NCBI GenBank assembly: GCA_041666465.1
Contig: JBAYGX010000060.1
Coordinates: forward strand, 1-8,955
Direction: 5' to 3'
Source: XYC2-FULL-41-22 sp041666465
GTDB taxonomy: Bacteria > Patescibacteriota > Gracilibacteria > UBA1369 > UBA12470
DNA: 8,955 nucleotides
Shown: positions 1 to 5,154 of the stretch, piece by piece
How the letters are laid out: the number at the start of each line of letters is the position of its first letter
Numbering within the stretch: the first letter of the stretch is position 1
The notes under the pieces: generated by a model
Told to the model about the DNA's origin: nothing
Database searches by the model: none
The model's input: only the letters and a program-made list of their open reading frames with translations
Made by a program: the position numbers and the translations under genes

Positions 1-471
1 AAAGGGAGAGTTTTATCCGGAGCTTTCAAGATAGCTTTTGTTTTTGGGTTTGTGCAGTTTTTGACAACTTTTGCAGGGTTTCTTCTTGGTATTTCGGTTA
101 AGGTTTTTGTTGAATCTGTTGATCATATAATCGCTTTCGTTTTGCTATCGATTGTTGGTGGTAAGATGATTTTTGAGGCGTTTAAAAAGGGTGAGGATGA
201 GGTTTTGGAAGGCGATTTGTGGTGGACGCTTTTGGTTCTTGGCGTTGCGACAAGTATAGATGCGTTTATTGTTGGAATTACATTGCCGTTTTTTTATGAA
301 TCTGTTGTTTGGCCTCTTGCTATGATAGGAGTTGTAACTTTTCTTGTCGCGTTTTTTGGTTTTATTTTTGGTAAAAAATTAAGAGTGATTTTTGGGCGTA
401 AAGTTGAAGTGTTTGGTGGGTTGGTTCTGATTGGAATAGGAGTGAAAGTGCTGATTGAGCATTTACTGTAG
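1..471 (+). CDS. mntP: MntP-family manganese efflux pump, 5'-truncated by the window edge
   Basis: Inner-membrane exporter of the MntP (DUF204) family, which expels excess Mn2+. The reading frame is open back to base 1 (KGRVLSGAFKIAFVFGF before the GTG at 52), and that upstream sequence fits the family, so the GTG at 52 is not the start and the true N-terminus lies outside the window. About 156 residues are visible; the family is usually near 185-190, so the first helix with its SMDAF motif is missing. The second internal repeat carries the hallmark ATSIDAFIVGITLPF. Several hydrophobic helices are visible (FVQFLTTFAGFLLG, DHIIAFVLLSIVGGKMIFEA, WWTLLVLGVATSIDAF, and two at the C-terminus). The gene ends directly in an intrinsic terminator and converges on argG. 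The family assignment is firm; metal specificity is inferred. Confidence 0.88.
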   Translation, partial: KGRVLSGAFKIAFVFGFVQFLTTFAGFLLGISVKVFVESVDHIIAFVLLSIVGGKMIFEAFKKGEDEVLEGDLWWTLLVLGVATSIDAFIVGITLPFFYESVVWPLAMIGVVTFLVAFFGFIFGKKLRVIFGRKVEVFGGLVLIGIGVKVLIEHLL

Positions 472-509
472 GGTGCCGATTTTTTCATCAGCACCCTTTT
501 TTGTTTTTT
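471..509 (+). terminator. Intrinsic terminator of mntP
   Basis: Stem GGGTGC (471-476) pairs with GCACCC (491-496), extended inside by GAT/ATC after one C-A mismatch, and is followed by TTTTTTGTTTTTT. The hairpin starts on the last base of the mntP stop codon. There is no U-tract on the opposite strand, so it serves mntP only. The argG stop lies at the far end of the T-run. Confidence 0.9.
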
Positions 510-1788
510 AAAATCTCAAGTCCTGTCCGTTTTCCGTTTGCATTGCCTGTTCCTGCACCTTTCTTGCCATTTTTTGCGGCAATGTATAAAGCTCTATAAA
601 TCCCGCCGAGGCGTTTTGGTTAAATAAACCATCCTTCATAAATGTTGAGAGGTTTTTATTTATTAGAGAGTACGGGGAAGATACTGCGGTTATGGTGACT
701 GATCCTTTGTATAATTTTACCGAAACTTCACCGGTTACTTTTTCATTAATCTTGTCCGCGGCGGCGTTTAGGGCTTCCATAAGAGGCTCGTGCCATTTTG
801 CGCTGTAGCAGAAATATGACCATCTCTGATCAAGAGTTTGTTTGAATTCATTTTCATCTCTTGTTGAAACAAGTTTTTCGAGATTCTTGTGGGCTTCGAT
901 TATTATTGCTGCTGCCGGTTGTTCGTAAATTCCTCTGACTTTTAAGCCTATAAGTCTGTCTTCTATCAGGTAAGTGATCCCGATTCCGTGTTCCGCTCCA
1001 AGTTTATTTAGGGTTCCGATTAAGTCTTTTAGTACGAAGGACTCTCCATTTATTTTTGTTGGAATCCCTTTTTCGAAACCGATTTTTAAGTGAAGTGGAA
1101 TATCAGATGTTTGCTCGGGTTGTTTGCAGATTTTTAGGATGTTATGAAGTGGGGGAGATTGGTCGAAATCTTCTATTTCTCCGCCTTCCGCCGAGCATCC
1201 CCAAAGGTTATCGTCATATGAATATGGTTTCTTTTTTGTTTGTGGAATCGGAATACCGTGTTTGATTGCATATGTGATTTCTTCGTCTCTTCCCATTGCC
1301 CATTCTCTTACCGGGGCGATTGTTTTTAGTGTCGGGTCGAGTGTCGTTATATATCCTTCAAATCTGACTTGGTCGTTGCCTTTTCCAGTACATCCGTGTG
1401 CGATTACAGGAATGTTTTTTTCTTTTGCCACCTTTACCGCGATTTGGCTGATTATCGCTCTTCCGAGTGGGCAGAATAAGTGGTAATCGCCTTGGTATGA
1501 AGCGTTTGATTTGATGGCTTTTGTTATGTAGGAGTTGGCGAACTCTTCTTTCGCGTCGATTACGATTGCTTCTTTTACTCCAAGGTTTATCGCTTTTTGT
1601 TTTATGGATTGGAAATCCGCTTGTTGACCGATGTCGACCGTTAGAGCGGTAATCTCTGATCCATATTCATCTTTTATCCATTTGAGCATGACAGATGTGT
1701 CCAAACCTCCGGAATAAAGAAGTAGAACATGACTTGCTTCTTTTTTTGAGGCTTCGTGGCTTGCAACTTTTTTATAAGATTTATTCAT
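508..1788 (-). CDS. argG: Argininosuccinate synthase
   Basis: Cytoplasmic enzyme that joins citrulline and aspartate with ATP to give argininosuccinate, AMP and PPi, the penultimate step of arginine synthesis. It has 426 residues; the common class is about 400, and the excess is a lysine-rich N-terminal tail of about 20 residues. The ATP-pyrophosphatase loop YSGGLDTS is at 25-32, HGCTGKGNDQVRFE at 131-144, DNLWGCSAEGGEIED at 193-207, HGIG at 267-270 and SPYSL at 371-375, all in family order. One oddity is YEQPAAA near 288-294, where the family usually has YETPGGT; both glycines are replaced. The ATG at 1788 has no Shine-Dalgarno sequence and lies 16 nt beyond a leader terminator. No other arginine gene is visible here; citrulline and argininosuccinate lyase must come from elsewhere. 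Expression is probably controlled by the two leader attenuators upstream. Confidence 0.95.
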   Translation of the reverse strand: MNKSYKKVASHEASKKEASHVLLLYSGGLDTSVMLKWIKDEYGSEITALTVDIGQQADFQSIKQKAINLGVKEAIVIDAKEEFANSYITKAIKSNASYQGDYHLFCPLGRAIISQIAVKVAKEKNIPVIAHGCTGKGNDQVRFEGYITTLDPTLKTIAPVREWAMGRDEEITYAIKHGIPIPQTKKKPYSYDDNLWGCSAEGGEIEDFDQSPPLHNILKICKQPEQTSDIPLHLKIGFEKGIPTKINGESFVLKDLIGTLNKLGAEHGIGITYLIEDRLIGLKVRGIYEQPAAAIIIEAHKNLEKLVSTRDENEFKQTLDQRWSYFCYSAKWHEPLMEALNAAADKINEKVTGEVSVKLYKGSVTITAVSSPYSLINKNLSTFMKDGLFNQNASAGFIELYTLPQKMARKVQEQAMQTENGQDLRF

Positions 1789-1804
1789 AAGATTTTTTAA
1801 GGTT

Positions 1805-1833
1805 AAAAAAAACTCTGACTTGCGCCAGAGTTT
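1805..1833 (-). terminator. Leader terminator T2, just upstream of argG
   Basis: Read on the minus strand, AAACTCTG (1833-1826) pairs with CAGAGTTT (1817-1810) around the loop GCGCAAGT, and the 3' arm runs into eight U (1812-1805). This is a strong intrinsic terminator placed before the argG start rather than after a gene. Its 5' arm also pairs with the end of leader ORF 2 (see the antiterminator at 1823-1873), which makes it a probable attenuator. Confidence 0.85.
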
Positions 1834-1873
1834 GGGTGATTGCGTGTATAGCTTATCTACGGAACTTCTGGCG
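1823..1873 (-). promoter_or_regulatory. Antiterminator 2: leader ORF 2 pairs with the T2 5' arm
   Basis: On the minus strand CGCCAGAAGTT (1873-1863, codons 18 to 21 of leader ORF 2) pairs with AACTCTGGCG (1832-1823) as 7 + 3 bp with one bulged A. Residues 1832-1826 are also the 5' arm of terminator T2, so the two folds exclude each other. A ribosome stalled at the first RR (codons 9-10) would leave 1873-1863 free to pair. A ribosome at the stop codon would cover it and let T2 form. The pairing is seen directly; the switching is inferred. Confidence 0.65.
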
Positions 1874-1924
1874 GCGTTCTTGTGTGTGGTTGGTACGGCG
1901 AATTGTAAGTATGAATATTTGCAT
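1853..1924 (-). CDS. Arginine-rich leader peptide 2 of argG (23 aa)
   Basis: A 23-codon ORF, ATG at 1924-1922 and TAA at 1855-1853. The peptide begins MQIFILTIRR and ends RRQKFRR. Six of its 23 residues are Arg, in three tandem doublets: codons 9-10 (CGC CGT), 17-18 (CGC CGC) and 22-23 (CGT AGA). The stop codon is 19 nt before the 5' arm of terminator T2, which is followed by argG. This is the layout of an amino-acid biosynthetic attenuator whose peptide is rich in the end product. The ATG directly follows the U-run of terminator T1 and has no Shine-Dalgarno sequence, so translation must follow read-through of T1 or start at an undetected promoter. The ORF and codons are certain; that it is translated is inferred. 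It could in principle be a chance ORF, but three RR doublets ahead of argG make that unlikely. Confidence 0.7.
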   Translation of the reverse strand: MQIFILTIRRTNHTQERRQKFRR

Positions 1925-1946
1925 AAAAAAACCGCTTTTTTAGCGG
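1925..1946 (-). terminator. Leader terminator T1
   Basis: On the minus strand CCGCT (1946-1942) pairs with AGCGG (1936-1932) across five A, followed by seven U (1931-1925). The stem is short (5 bp) but GC-rich and directly abuts the U-tract. Its 5' arm also forms a longer 9-bp pairing with 1994-1986 (antiterminator 1). It may also stop read-through from the zinc-ribbon gene. Confidence 0.8.
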
Positions 1947-1994
1947 AGTTATTTTGATTATGTGATGAATGAATACTTAAAATTTCTCCGCTAA
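1940..1994 (-). promoter_or_regulatory. Antiterminator 1 (2:3 pairing), competing with a 1:2 hairpin and T1
   Basis: On the minus strand TTAGCGGAG (1994-1986) is perfectly complementary over 9 bp to CTCCGCTAA (1948-1940), which contains the T1 5' arm. The same GCGGAG (1991-1986) can instead pair over 6 bp with CTCCGC (2006-2001), which lies inside codons 13 to 15 of leader ORF 1. In order the segments are 1 (2006-2001), 2 (1994-1986), 3 (1948-1940) and 4 (1936-1932). They give the 1:2, 2:3 and 3:4 alternatives of the classical trp-type attenuator, and segment 2 overlaps the ORF 1 stop codon. The pairings are seen; function is inferred. Confidence 0.7.
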
Positions 1995-2044
1995 TTTGAG
2001 GCGGAGGAACGGCGTGAAGATGATTTTGTTGAGAAAGTATTCAT
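1969..2044 (-). promoter_or_regulatory. 10-bp stem enclosing leader ORF 1
   Basis: ATGAATACTT (2044-2035 on the minus strand) is perfectly complementary to AAGTATTCAT (1978-1969). The stem would sequester the ORF 1 start codon and enclose the 1:2 hairpin. In an untranslated transcript this would stabilise 1:2 and favour terminator T1, so the stem may act as a default-off lock. Alternatively it is the closing helix of a free-standing small RNA of about 120 nt ending at T1. Confidence 0.55.
1991..2044 (-). CDS. Leader peptide 1 of argG (17 aa, Ser- and Arg-rich)
   Basis: A 17-codon ORF, ATG at 2044-2042 and TAG at 1993-1991, reading MNTFSTKSSSRRSSASN. It has seven Ser and one tandem Arg doublet (CGC CGT, codons 11-12). 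The A of the ATG lies 8 nt downstream of a TACAAT -10 box, so the mRNA would start at or one base before the ATG and be leaderless; murC shows the same layout. A ribosome stalled at the RR codons would cover segment 1 (2006-2001) and free segment 2 for antitermination. One at the stop codon would cover segment 2 and permit T1. The Ser richness leaves it open whether Arg, Ser or both are sensed. Translation is unproven. Confidence 0.55.
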   Translation of the reverse strand: MNTFSTKSSSRRSSASN

Positions 2045-2051
2045 CGGAGGC

Positions 2052-2079
2052 ATTGTATAATTAGCTGATTGAAAGTCAA
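2052..2079 (-). promoter_or_regulatory. Sigma70-type promoter of the argG leader
   Basis: On the minus strand TTGACT (2079-2074), a 16-nt spacer, and TACAAT (2057-2052). The -35 box overlaps the TGA stop of the upstream zinc-ribbon gene. The predicted start is at 2045-2044, the first base of leader ORF 1 or the base before it. It gives argG transcription independent of the zinc-ribbon gene. Confidence 0.7.
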
Positions 2080-3650
2080 TAAATTTCTTTCAAATAACAT
2101 TCTTTGCAATACATTCTTTCTGTGCTTGTCCATGTTTTAGTCCCGCATTTCGAGCAGATGCCTAACCATAATGCTCGAGGGACTCGTTTAGCGATACGAT
2201 CCAAATAGCGTTGATCCGGATGTCTTCTTGGTAACGGGATTCCGTTTTTTCTGTAAAATTCAAGTTCCCCCGGGACCATTTTGAAGGGTTTCCCTGTTAT
2301 TTCGCAGATGGATGTGTTTTCGTTTATTGGTGGCGGAGTTGGTATGAAATCCGACCATGTTGGTGCGGTTTCGCGTGTTAACGGGTAGTATTCTTGAACT
2401 CTTGCTTGATTGTATGCGAATGGTGAAAAATTTATTGGAAAAAATTCTCCAAATTCGCCAGTTTTTCCCATGTGTTCGGTTATTTGCGCGACAAGTTTTT
2501 CGTACTGCTCTTTTGGATATTTTTTATTAAAAATGCAGTACTCTTCATGCTTAAGCCCTACGCAACCGAAAACATTTTTGCAATTTTGAGTTGAGTCGCA
2601 ATAAGTGGCGTTCGTGTTGTCGTAAGTGAAGTGGCAAAATCTGCAATTGTATCCGTTACTGATTGCGTGACATTCGTACATGAGTTCCGCCCATCCAACA
2701 TGGTAAAGATCCATTGAATCTTTTACATCTATTCCGTCATATATGTAATTGCAATCTTCCACATGGATTGAATCGAATCCGAAATAGACATTTTTGCTTT
2801 CGAATAACAGATCTCCGATGGAATTTTCGGAGTTTACCGTATAGGTTGCCTGGCGAATTGCAGAGGTGTTTTTTATGTGTGTGTATTCGGCTTGTAAGTC
2901 CTTAAGATGAGATGATTTTAAGGGGAAAATTTTTGCTATTTCATTCTCATACTCTTCTTTCGAGTACTGTTTGTTACGGATGCAATACTGTTTGTTTCTT
3001 AAATTAAAGCACATGAAACAGTCTTTTGAGCTAAAACAATCATAACAAAACCAAACATTAGAGCATCCGCGAATAAATTCGCAAAAGAAGGCTTTGTAGC
3101 TGTTCCATGCGTAATAAGTTTCGTAACACATCTCGTCGTTTTCGACCATATATGAACAGTCTATGCAGTCGTGTGAGTTCATTATCCAGTCCGAATAATA
3201 ACAATCTTGGCTTCCGAAAATACATCCGGAAAGGTAGCAGTTTTTGTTTTTGCCGGCATGATTTGTAAAAGCGGAATTTTCGCTTTGTTTGTTTACGAGT
3301 GCGGCTCTTGGAACTGCAAGTTGTAGTTCGCGAAATTGCTCGAAAAAAGGTTTGTTGAAGTTGAAGTCGCGACCGTACGCGAGTCCGTCAAATTTGTCTG
3401 ACCACCAGATTTCAGAGTCGTATATTTTGAAAGGACAATCCGGTGGGTACATTGAGATTATATCTTTGCCGGAGTAGTCGCATTTGCGTTTGTACATCCA
3501 TCTTTCGTTTCGCCATGCGAGTCTGCGTTGTTGTCTGCAGTCATGGCAAAAAGTCGGTTGAGGGACTTTCAGTTTTTCATAAAGTGCGAGATCACTGTTG
3601 GTGATTGTGAATGAATGTTGGCAGTTTTTGCAGGTTTTTGTGGTGTTCAT
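2076..3650 (-). CDS. Cysteine-rich zinc-ribbon protein of unknown function, Patescibacteria type
   Basis: A 524-residue soluble protein with 32 cysteines (about 6%) and no signal peptide or membrane segment. The N-terminal zinc ribbon is C7-x2-C10 with C35-x2-C38, and the C-terminal ribbon is C499-x2-C502 with C515-x2-C518. Between them are many CxxC or single-Cys repeats rich in Tyr, Phe and Asn. Two units are clearly related: one ends LRNKQYCIRNKQYSKEEYE, the other LKHEEYCIFNKKYPKEQYE, so the middle probably arose by duplication and may form a repetitive solenoid (inference). A conserved-looking ITGKPFKMVPGELEFYRKNG precedes the C-terminal ribbon. I recognise this as a family common in Candidate Phyla Radiation genomes; its function is unknown to me. 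Nucleic-acid or protein binding is possible from the ribbons, nothing more. The TATAAC box ends 5 nt before the ATG, so its mRNA may be leaderless. It lies upstream of argG on the same strand, but argG has its own promoter. Confidence 0.85.
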   Translation of the reverse strand: MNTTKTCKNCQHSFTITNSDLALYEKLKVPQPTFCHDCRQQRRLAWRNERWMYKRKCDYSGKDIISMYPPDCPFKIYDSEIWWSDKFDGLAYGRDFNFNKPFFEQFRELQLAVPRAALVNKQSENSAFTNHAGKNKNCYLSGCIFGSQDCYYSDWIMNSHDCIDCSYMVENDEMCYETYYAWNSYKAFFCEFIRGCSNVWFCYDCFSSKDCFMCFNLRNKQYCIRNKQYSKEEYENEIAKIFPLKSSHLKDLQAEYTHIKNTSAIRQATYTVNSENSIGDLLFESKNVYFGFDSIHVEDCNYIYDGIDVKDSMDLYHVGWAELMYECHAISNGYNCRFCHFTYDNTNATYCDSTQNCKNVFGCVGLKHEEYCIFNKKYPKEQYEKLVAQITEHMGKTGEFGEFFPINFSPFAYNQARVQEYYPLTRETAPTWSDFIPTPPPINENTSICEITGKPFKMVPGELEFYRKNGIPLPRRHPDQRYLDRIAKRVPRALWLGICSKCGTKTWTSTERMYCKECYLKEIY

Positions 3651-3655
3651 GGTTG

Positions 3656-3661
3656 GTTATA
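3656..3661 (-). promoter_or_regulatory. -10 box of the zinc-ribbon gene
   Basis: TATAAC on the minus strand ends 5 nt before the ATG at 3650, which puts the start site at or next to the start codon (leaderless). No convincing -35 is seen at 16-18 nt; TTGAAA occurs but 22 nt upstream. Modest support. Confidence 0.4.
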
Positions 3662-3708
3662 GCTTGAGCTGTATTAGACGCTTTTTCAAGTCATGGACTT
3701 TTGTGTGG

Positions 3709-3737
3709 TTGCGGTTACAGATGGGATTTGCTATAAT
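3709..3737 (+). promoter_or_regulatory. Promoter of the TrmB-type regulator gene
   Basis: TTGCGG (3709-3714), 17-nt spacer, TATAAT (3732-3737) with an extended -10 (TGC before the TATAAT). The predicted start near 3744 gives a leader of about 78 nt that contains the whole repeat module at 3764-3816. Confidence 0.65.
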
Positions 3738-3763
3738 TTATATGTTGTTTAATTAAGTCAACA

Positions 3764-3816
3764 GGCCGGTAGCGGAGCGAACGGCCAATTATTATAAGCT
3801 GATTGCGAATGCAATC
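3764..3816 (+). repeat. Palindromic repeat module, copy 1 (in the regulator's 5' leader)
   Basis: Hairpin B: GGCCG (3764-3768) pairs with CGGCC (3782-3786), with inner sequence GTAG...CGAA. The linker includes TTATTATAAG (3789-3798). Hairpin A: GATTGC (3801-3806), loop GAAT, GCAATC (3811-3816), ends 5 nt before the ATG at 3822. The same three-part layout recurs, in reverse orientation, at 4956-5067 and 5429-5524. In the leader it could influence translation of the regulator. Confidence 0.7.
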
Positions 3817-3821
3817 TCTAT

Positions 3822-4565
3822 ATGGATAATAAGGCGCTTCTAAAACTAGGCATGAATGAAAAAGAGGTTAAGGTTTATATGAAACTTCTTGAATTGGGGC
3901 ATAGTGGTGCCAATTCTTTATCAAAAAGAATTGGAGAGAATCGTACCTCGACTTATAGTCTTTTGCAGTCGATGCAGAAGAAGGGCTTTGTGTCTTTTAT
4001 AATAAAAAAAGATATTAAATATTTTACCGCTACGGATCCAACGTCTCTTGTTAATCATTATTTTGAGAATGCAAAATTTTTAAAGAAAATTCTTCCTGAA
4101 TTATTGGCTATGCATAATAAATCCGGACAAAAACCGAAAATTACTTTTTACGAGGGGGTTGAGGGTATTAAACAGATAGGAGAGATTTTGCTTGAGGTTC
4201 CCGGTTCGACTCGTTATAGTTTTATGGGTGCGAACGAGAAGACCATGCATCCTGAAATTAAACGATATTACGAAGAGGATTTCGTAAATCGCAGGATAGC
4301 TCTTGGAATAAAATATATCGGTATTGTTACCGGTAAACTGCCAATGGCGACAAATTATGCGCATAATGACAAGGCTCATTTGCGCGAGTTGAAATATATT
4401 GATCCGAAAAAATTTCCGATTAAGATTCATATCGATATTTTCCCGAATAATAAAGTTGCGCTTTATTCGTATGATAAAGATGAACAGATGGGGGTTGTTA
4501 TCGAACATGAGGCGTTTTATACCACAATGAAGACCGTTTTTCAGTTGGCGTGGGTGGCCGTTTGA
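3822..4565 (+). CDS. TrmB-family transcriptional regulator
   Basis: A 247-residue DNA-binding regulator. Residues 5-60 form a winged helix-turn-helix of the TrmB type (LGMNEKEVKVYMKLLELG, then SKRIGENRTSTYSLLQSMQKKG as the likely recognition region). A linker helix follows, then KPKITFYEGVEGIKQIGEIL at 104-123, typical of the C-terminal domain of this group. TrmB proteins in archaea sense sugars; for the bacterial Patescibacteria members the ligand is unknown, and nothing nearby points to sugar use. The ATG at 3822 has no Shine-Dalgarno sequence but fits the family's N-terminus. It is transcribed divergently from the zinc-ribbon gene, from its own extended -10 promoter, and carries a repeat hairpin directly before the start. 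The targets cannot be deduced from this window; autoregulation and control of the divergent gene are reasonable guesses. Confidence 0.85.
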   Translation: MDNKALLKLGMNEKEVKVYMKLLELGHSGANSLSKRIGENRTSTYSLLQSMQKKGFVSFIIKKDIKYFTATDPTSLVNHYFENAKFLKKILPELLAMHNKSGQKPKITFYEGVEGIKQIGEILLEVPGSTRYSFMGANEKTMHPEIKRYYEEDFVNRRIALGIKYIGIVTGKLPMATNYAHNDKAHLRELKYIDPKKFPIKIHIDIFPNNKVALYSYDKDEQMGVVIEHEAFYTTMKTVFQLAWVAV

Positions 4566-4588
4566 AGGACGGCTTGAACAATGATTGA

Positions 4589-4607
4589 TTTTGCGCCAGC
4601 GCCAAAA
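4589..4607. repeat. Hairpin after the regulator gene
   Basis: TTTTGCGC (4589-4596) and GCGCCAAAA (4599-4607) form an 8-bp stem with one bulged C and a CA loop. No U-tract follows on either strand, so termination is doubtful. Its TTTTGC/GCAAAA flavour resembles the hairpin A units elsewhere in the window. Confidence 0.4.
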
Positions 4608-4609
4608 GA

Positions 4610-4638
4610 TTGACATGCATGCAGAATTATGCAATAAT
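4610..4638 (+). promoter_or_regulatory. Promoter of the 83-aa gene
   Basis: A perfect TTGACA (4610-4615), 17-nt spacer, and AATAAT (4633-4638). The predicted start is about 22 nt before the ATG at 4667. This promoter supports the plus-strand ORF over the overlapping minus-strand one. Confidence 0.65.
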
Positions 4639-4666
4639 AGCGAGAGTAAATATTTGAATAAAATCT

Positions 4667-4918
4667 ATGGAAATCCCACGTATTGTAAAGGGAGTAGCTA
4701 AAACTGCACTTGTTTTGCTTGCATGTGATGTCTTAGGTAAGGGGCTGCTTGAAGGAGCTAAGCATGATATGGAAGGTGATATTGTTTCAATACCGAGCGG
4801 ACAAGTTATAATAAAAGGTCCAACTCTTCCTGAGACTGATAGCAATATACCAATATTGACACGTAAAGACATAAGAGCGGCTTTCGAGATATGGGGAGGT
4901 GGAGAAGATAAGAAATAA
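4667..4918 (+). CDS. Small hypothetical protein, possible lipoprotein (83 aa)
   Basis: I do not recognise this protein. The N-terminus MEIPRIVKGVAKTALVLLAC has basic residues (R5, K8, K12), a short hydrophobic run and C20 in LLAC, which matches a lipobox; D21 at +2 would favour retention in the cytoplasmic membrane under the E. coli rule. The hydrophobic run is short (about 7 residues), so a membrane-associated helix is an alternative. The rest is a mixed polar sequence with VSIPSGQVIIKGPTLPETDS and an acidic/basic C-terminus ending GGGEDKK. It stands alone with its own promoter, 101 nt after the regulator gene. The strong promoter and the sensible N-terminus are the reasons to call it. Confidence 0.55.
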   Translation: MEIPRIVKGVAKTALVLLACDVLGKGLLEGAKHDMEGDIVSIPSGQVIIKGPTLPETDSNIPILTRKDIRAAFEIWGGGEDKK

Positions 4919-4955
4919 CAAAACTAATTGAAAGATGCGGGGCTGACGAAAATGG

Positions 4956-5067
4956 GTTTTGCTTACGCAAAACTGCTTATAATAAAGACGCGAGGAGTGC
5001 TGACGCTGCCTTGCGCAATCAACTTATAATAAAATGCCGTTCGTCCCGCTTCGCGGGACTACCGGCC
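4956..5067 (-). repeat. Palindromic repeat module, copy 2 (array after tRNA-CAU)
   Basis: In plus coordinates: hairpin A GTTTTGC (4956-4962)/GCAAAAC (4967-4973); linker CTTATAATAA (4976-4985); an imperfect hairpin over 4989-5017; a second identical linker CTTATAATAA (5023-5032); hairpin B GCCG (5036-5039)/CGGC (5063-5066) with an inner stem TCCCGC (5044-5049)/GCGGGA (5053-5058). Read on the minus strand, hairpin A has a GTAA (GNRA-type) loop. The array begins 2 nt after the CCA end of the tRNA. Confidence 0.7.
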
Positions 5068-5069
5068 TG

Positions 5070-5146
5070 TGGTAGCAGGAGGCGGGCTCGAACCGCCGAC
5101 CTCGGGCTTATGAGTCCCGCGCTCTAACCAGCTGAGCTATCCTGCC
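5070..5146 (-). tRNA. tRNA with CAU anticodon (elongator Met, or Ile2)
   Basis: A 77-nt tRNA with encoded CCA (5072-5070). Acceptor GGCAGGA/TCCTGCT with a G-U first pair, D arm AGCTCAGCTGGTTAGAGC, anticodon loop CTCATAA with CAU, T arm GGCGG-TTCGAGC-CCGCC. The acceptor is unlike an initiator. CAU can be read as Met or, after lysidine modification by TilS, as AUA-decoding Ile; the sequence alone does not settle it. The anticodon stem has an A-G mismatch next to the loop. It lies 8 nt downstream of the 74-aa gene on the same strand and is probably co-transcribed with it. Confidence 0.9.
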
Positions 5147-5154
5147 ACGAATTT

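Noticed and set aside
52..471. GTG at 52 as the start of mntP
   Set aside because: The frame is open to base 1 and the upstream residues match the family, so the gene is simply cut by the window edge.
1805..2079. T-box riboswitch upstream of argG
   Set aside because: I could not find a T-box core (UGGNACCGCG-like) or a Stem I architecture; the Arg-rich ORFs explain the terminators better.
3764..3786. Hairpin B as a terminator before the regulator gene
   Set aside because: No U-tract follows it, and the good promoter lies upstream of it in the same transcription unit.
4101..4634. Minus-strand 177-codon ORF opposite the TrmB-type gene
   Set aside because: It is antisense to a clear family member, has low-quality composition and no promoter; it is a coding shadow.
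4627..4872. Minus-strand ORF of 81 codons over the small plus-strand gene
   Set aside because: The strong promoter and a plausible signal-like N-terminus favour the plus strand; the minus ORF has no promoter or recognisable features.
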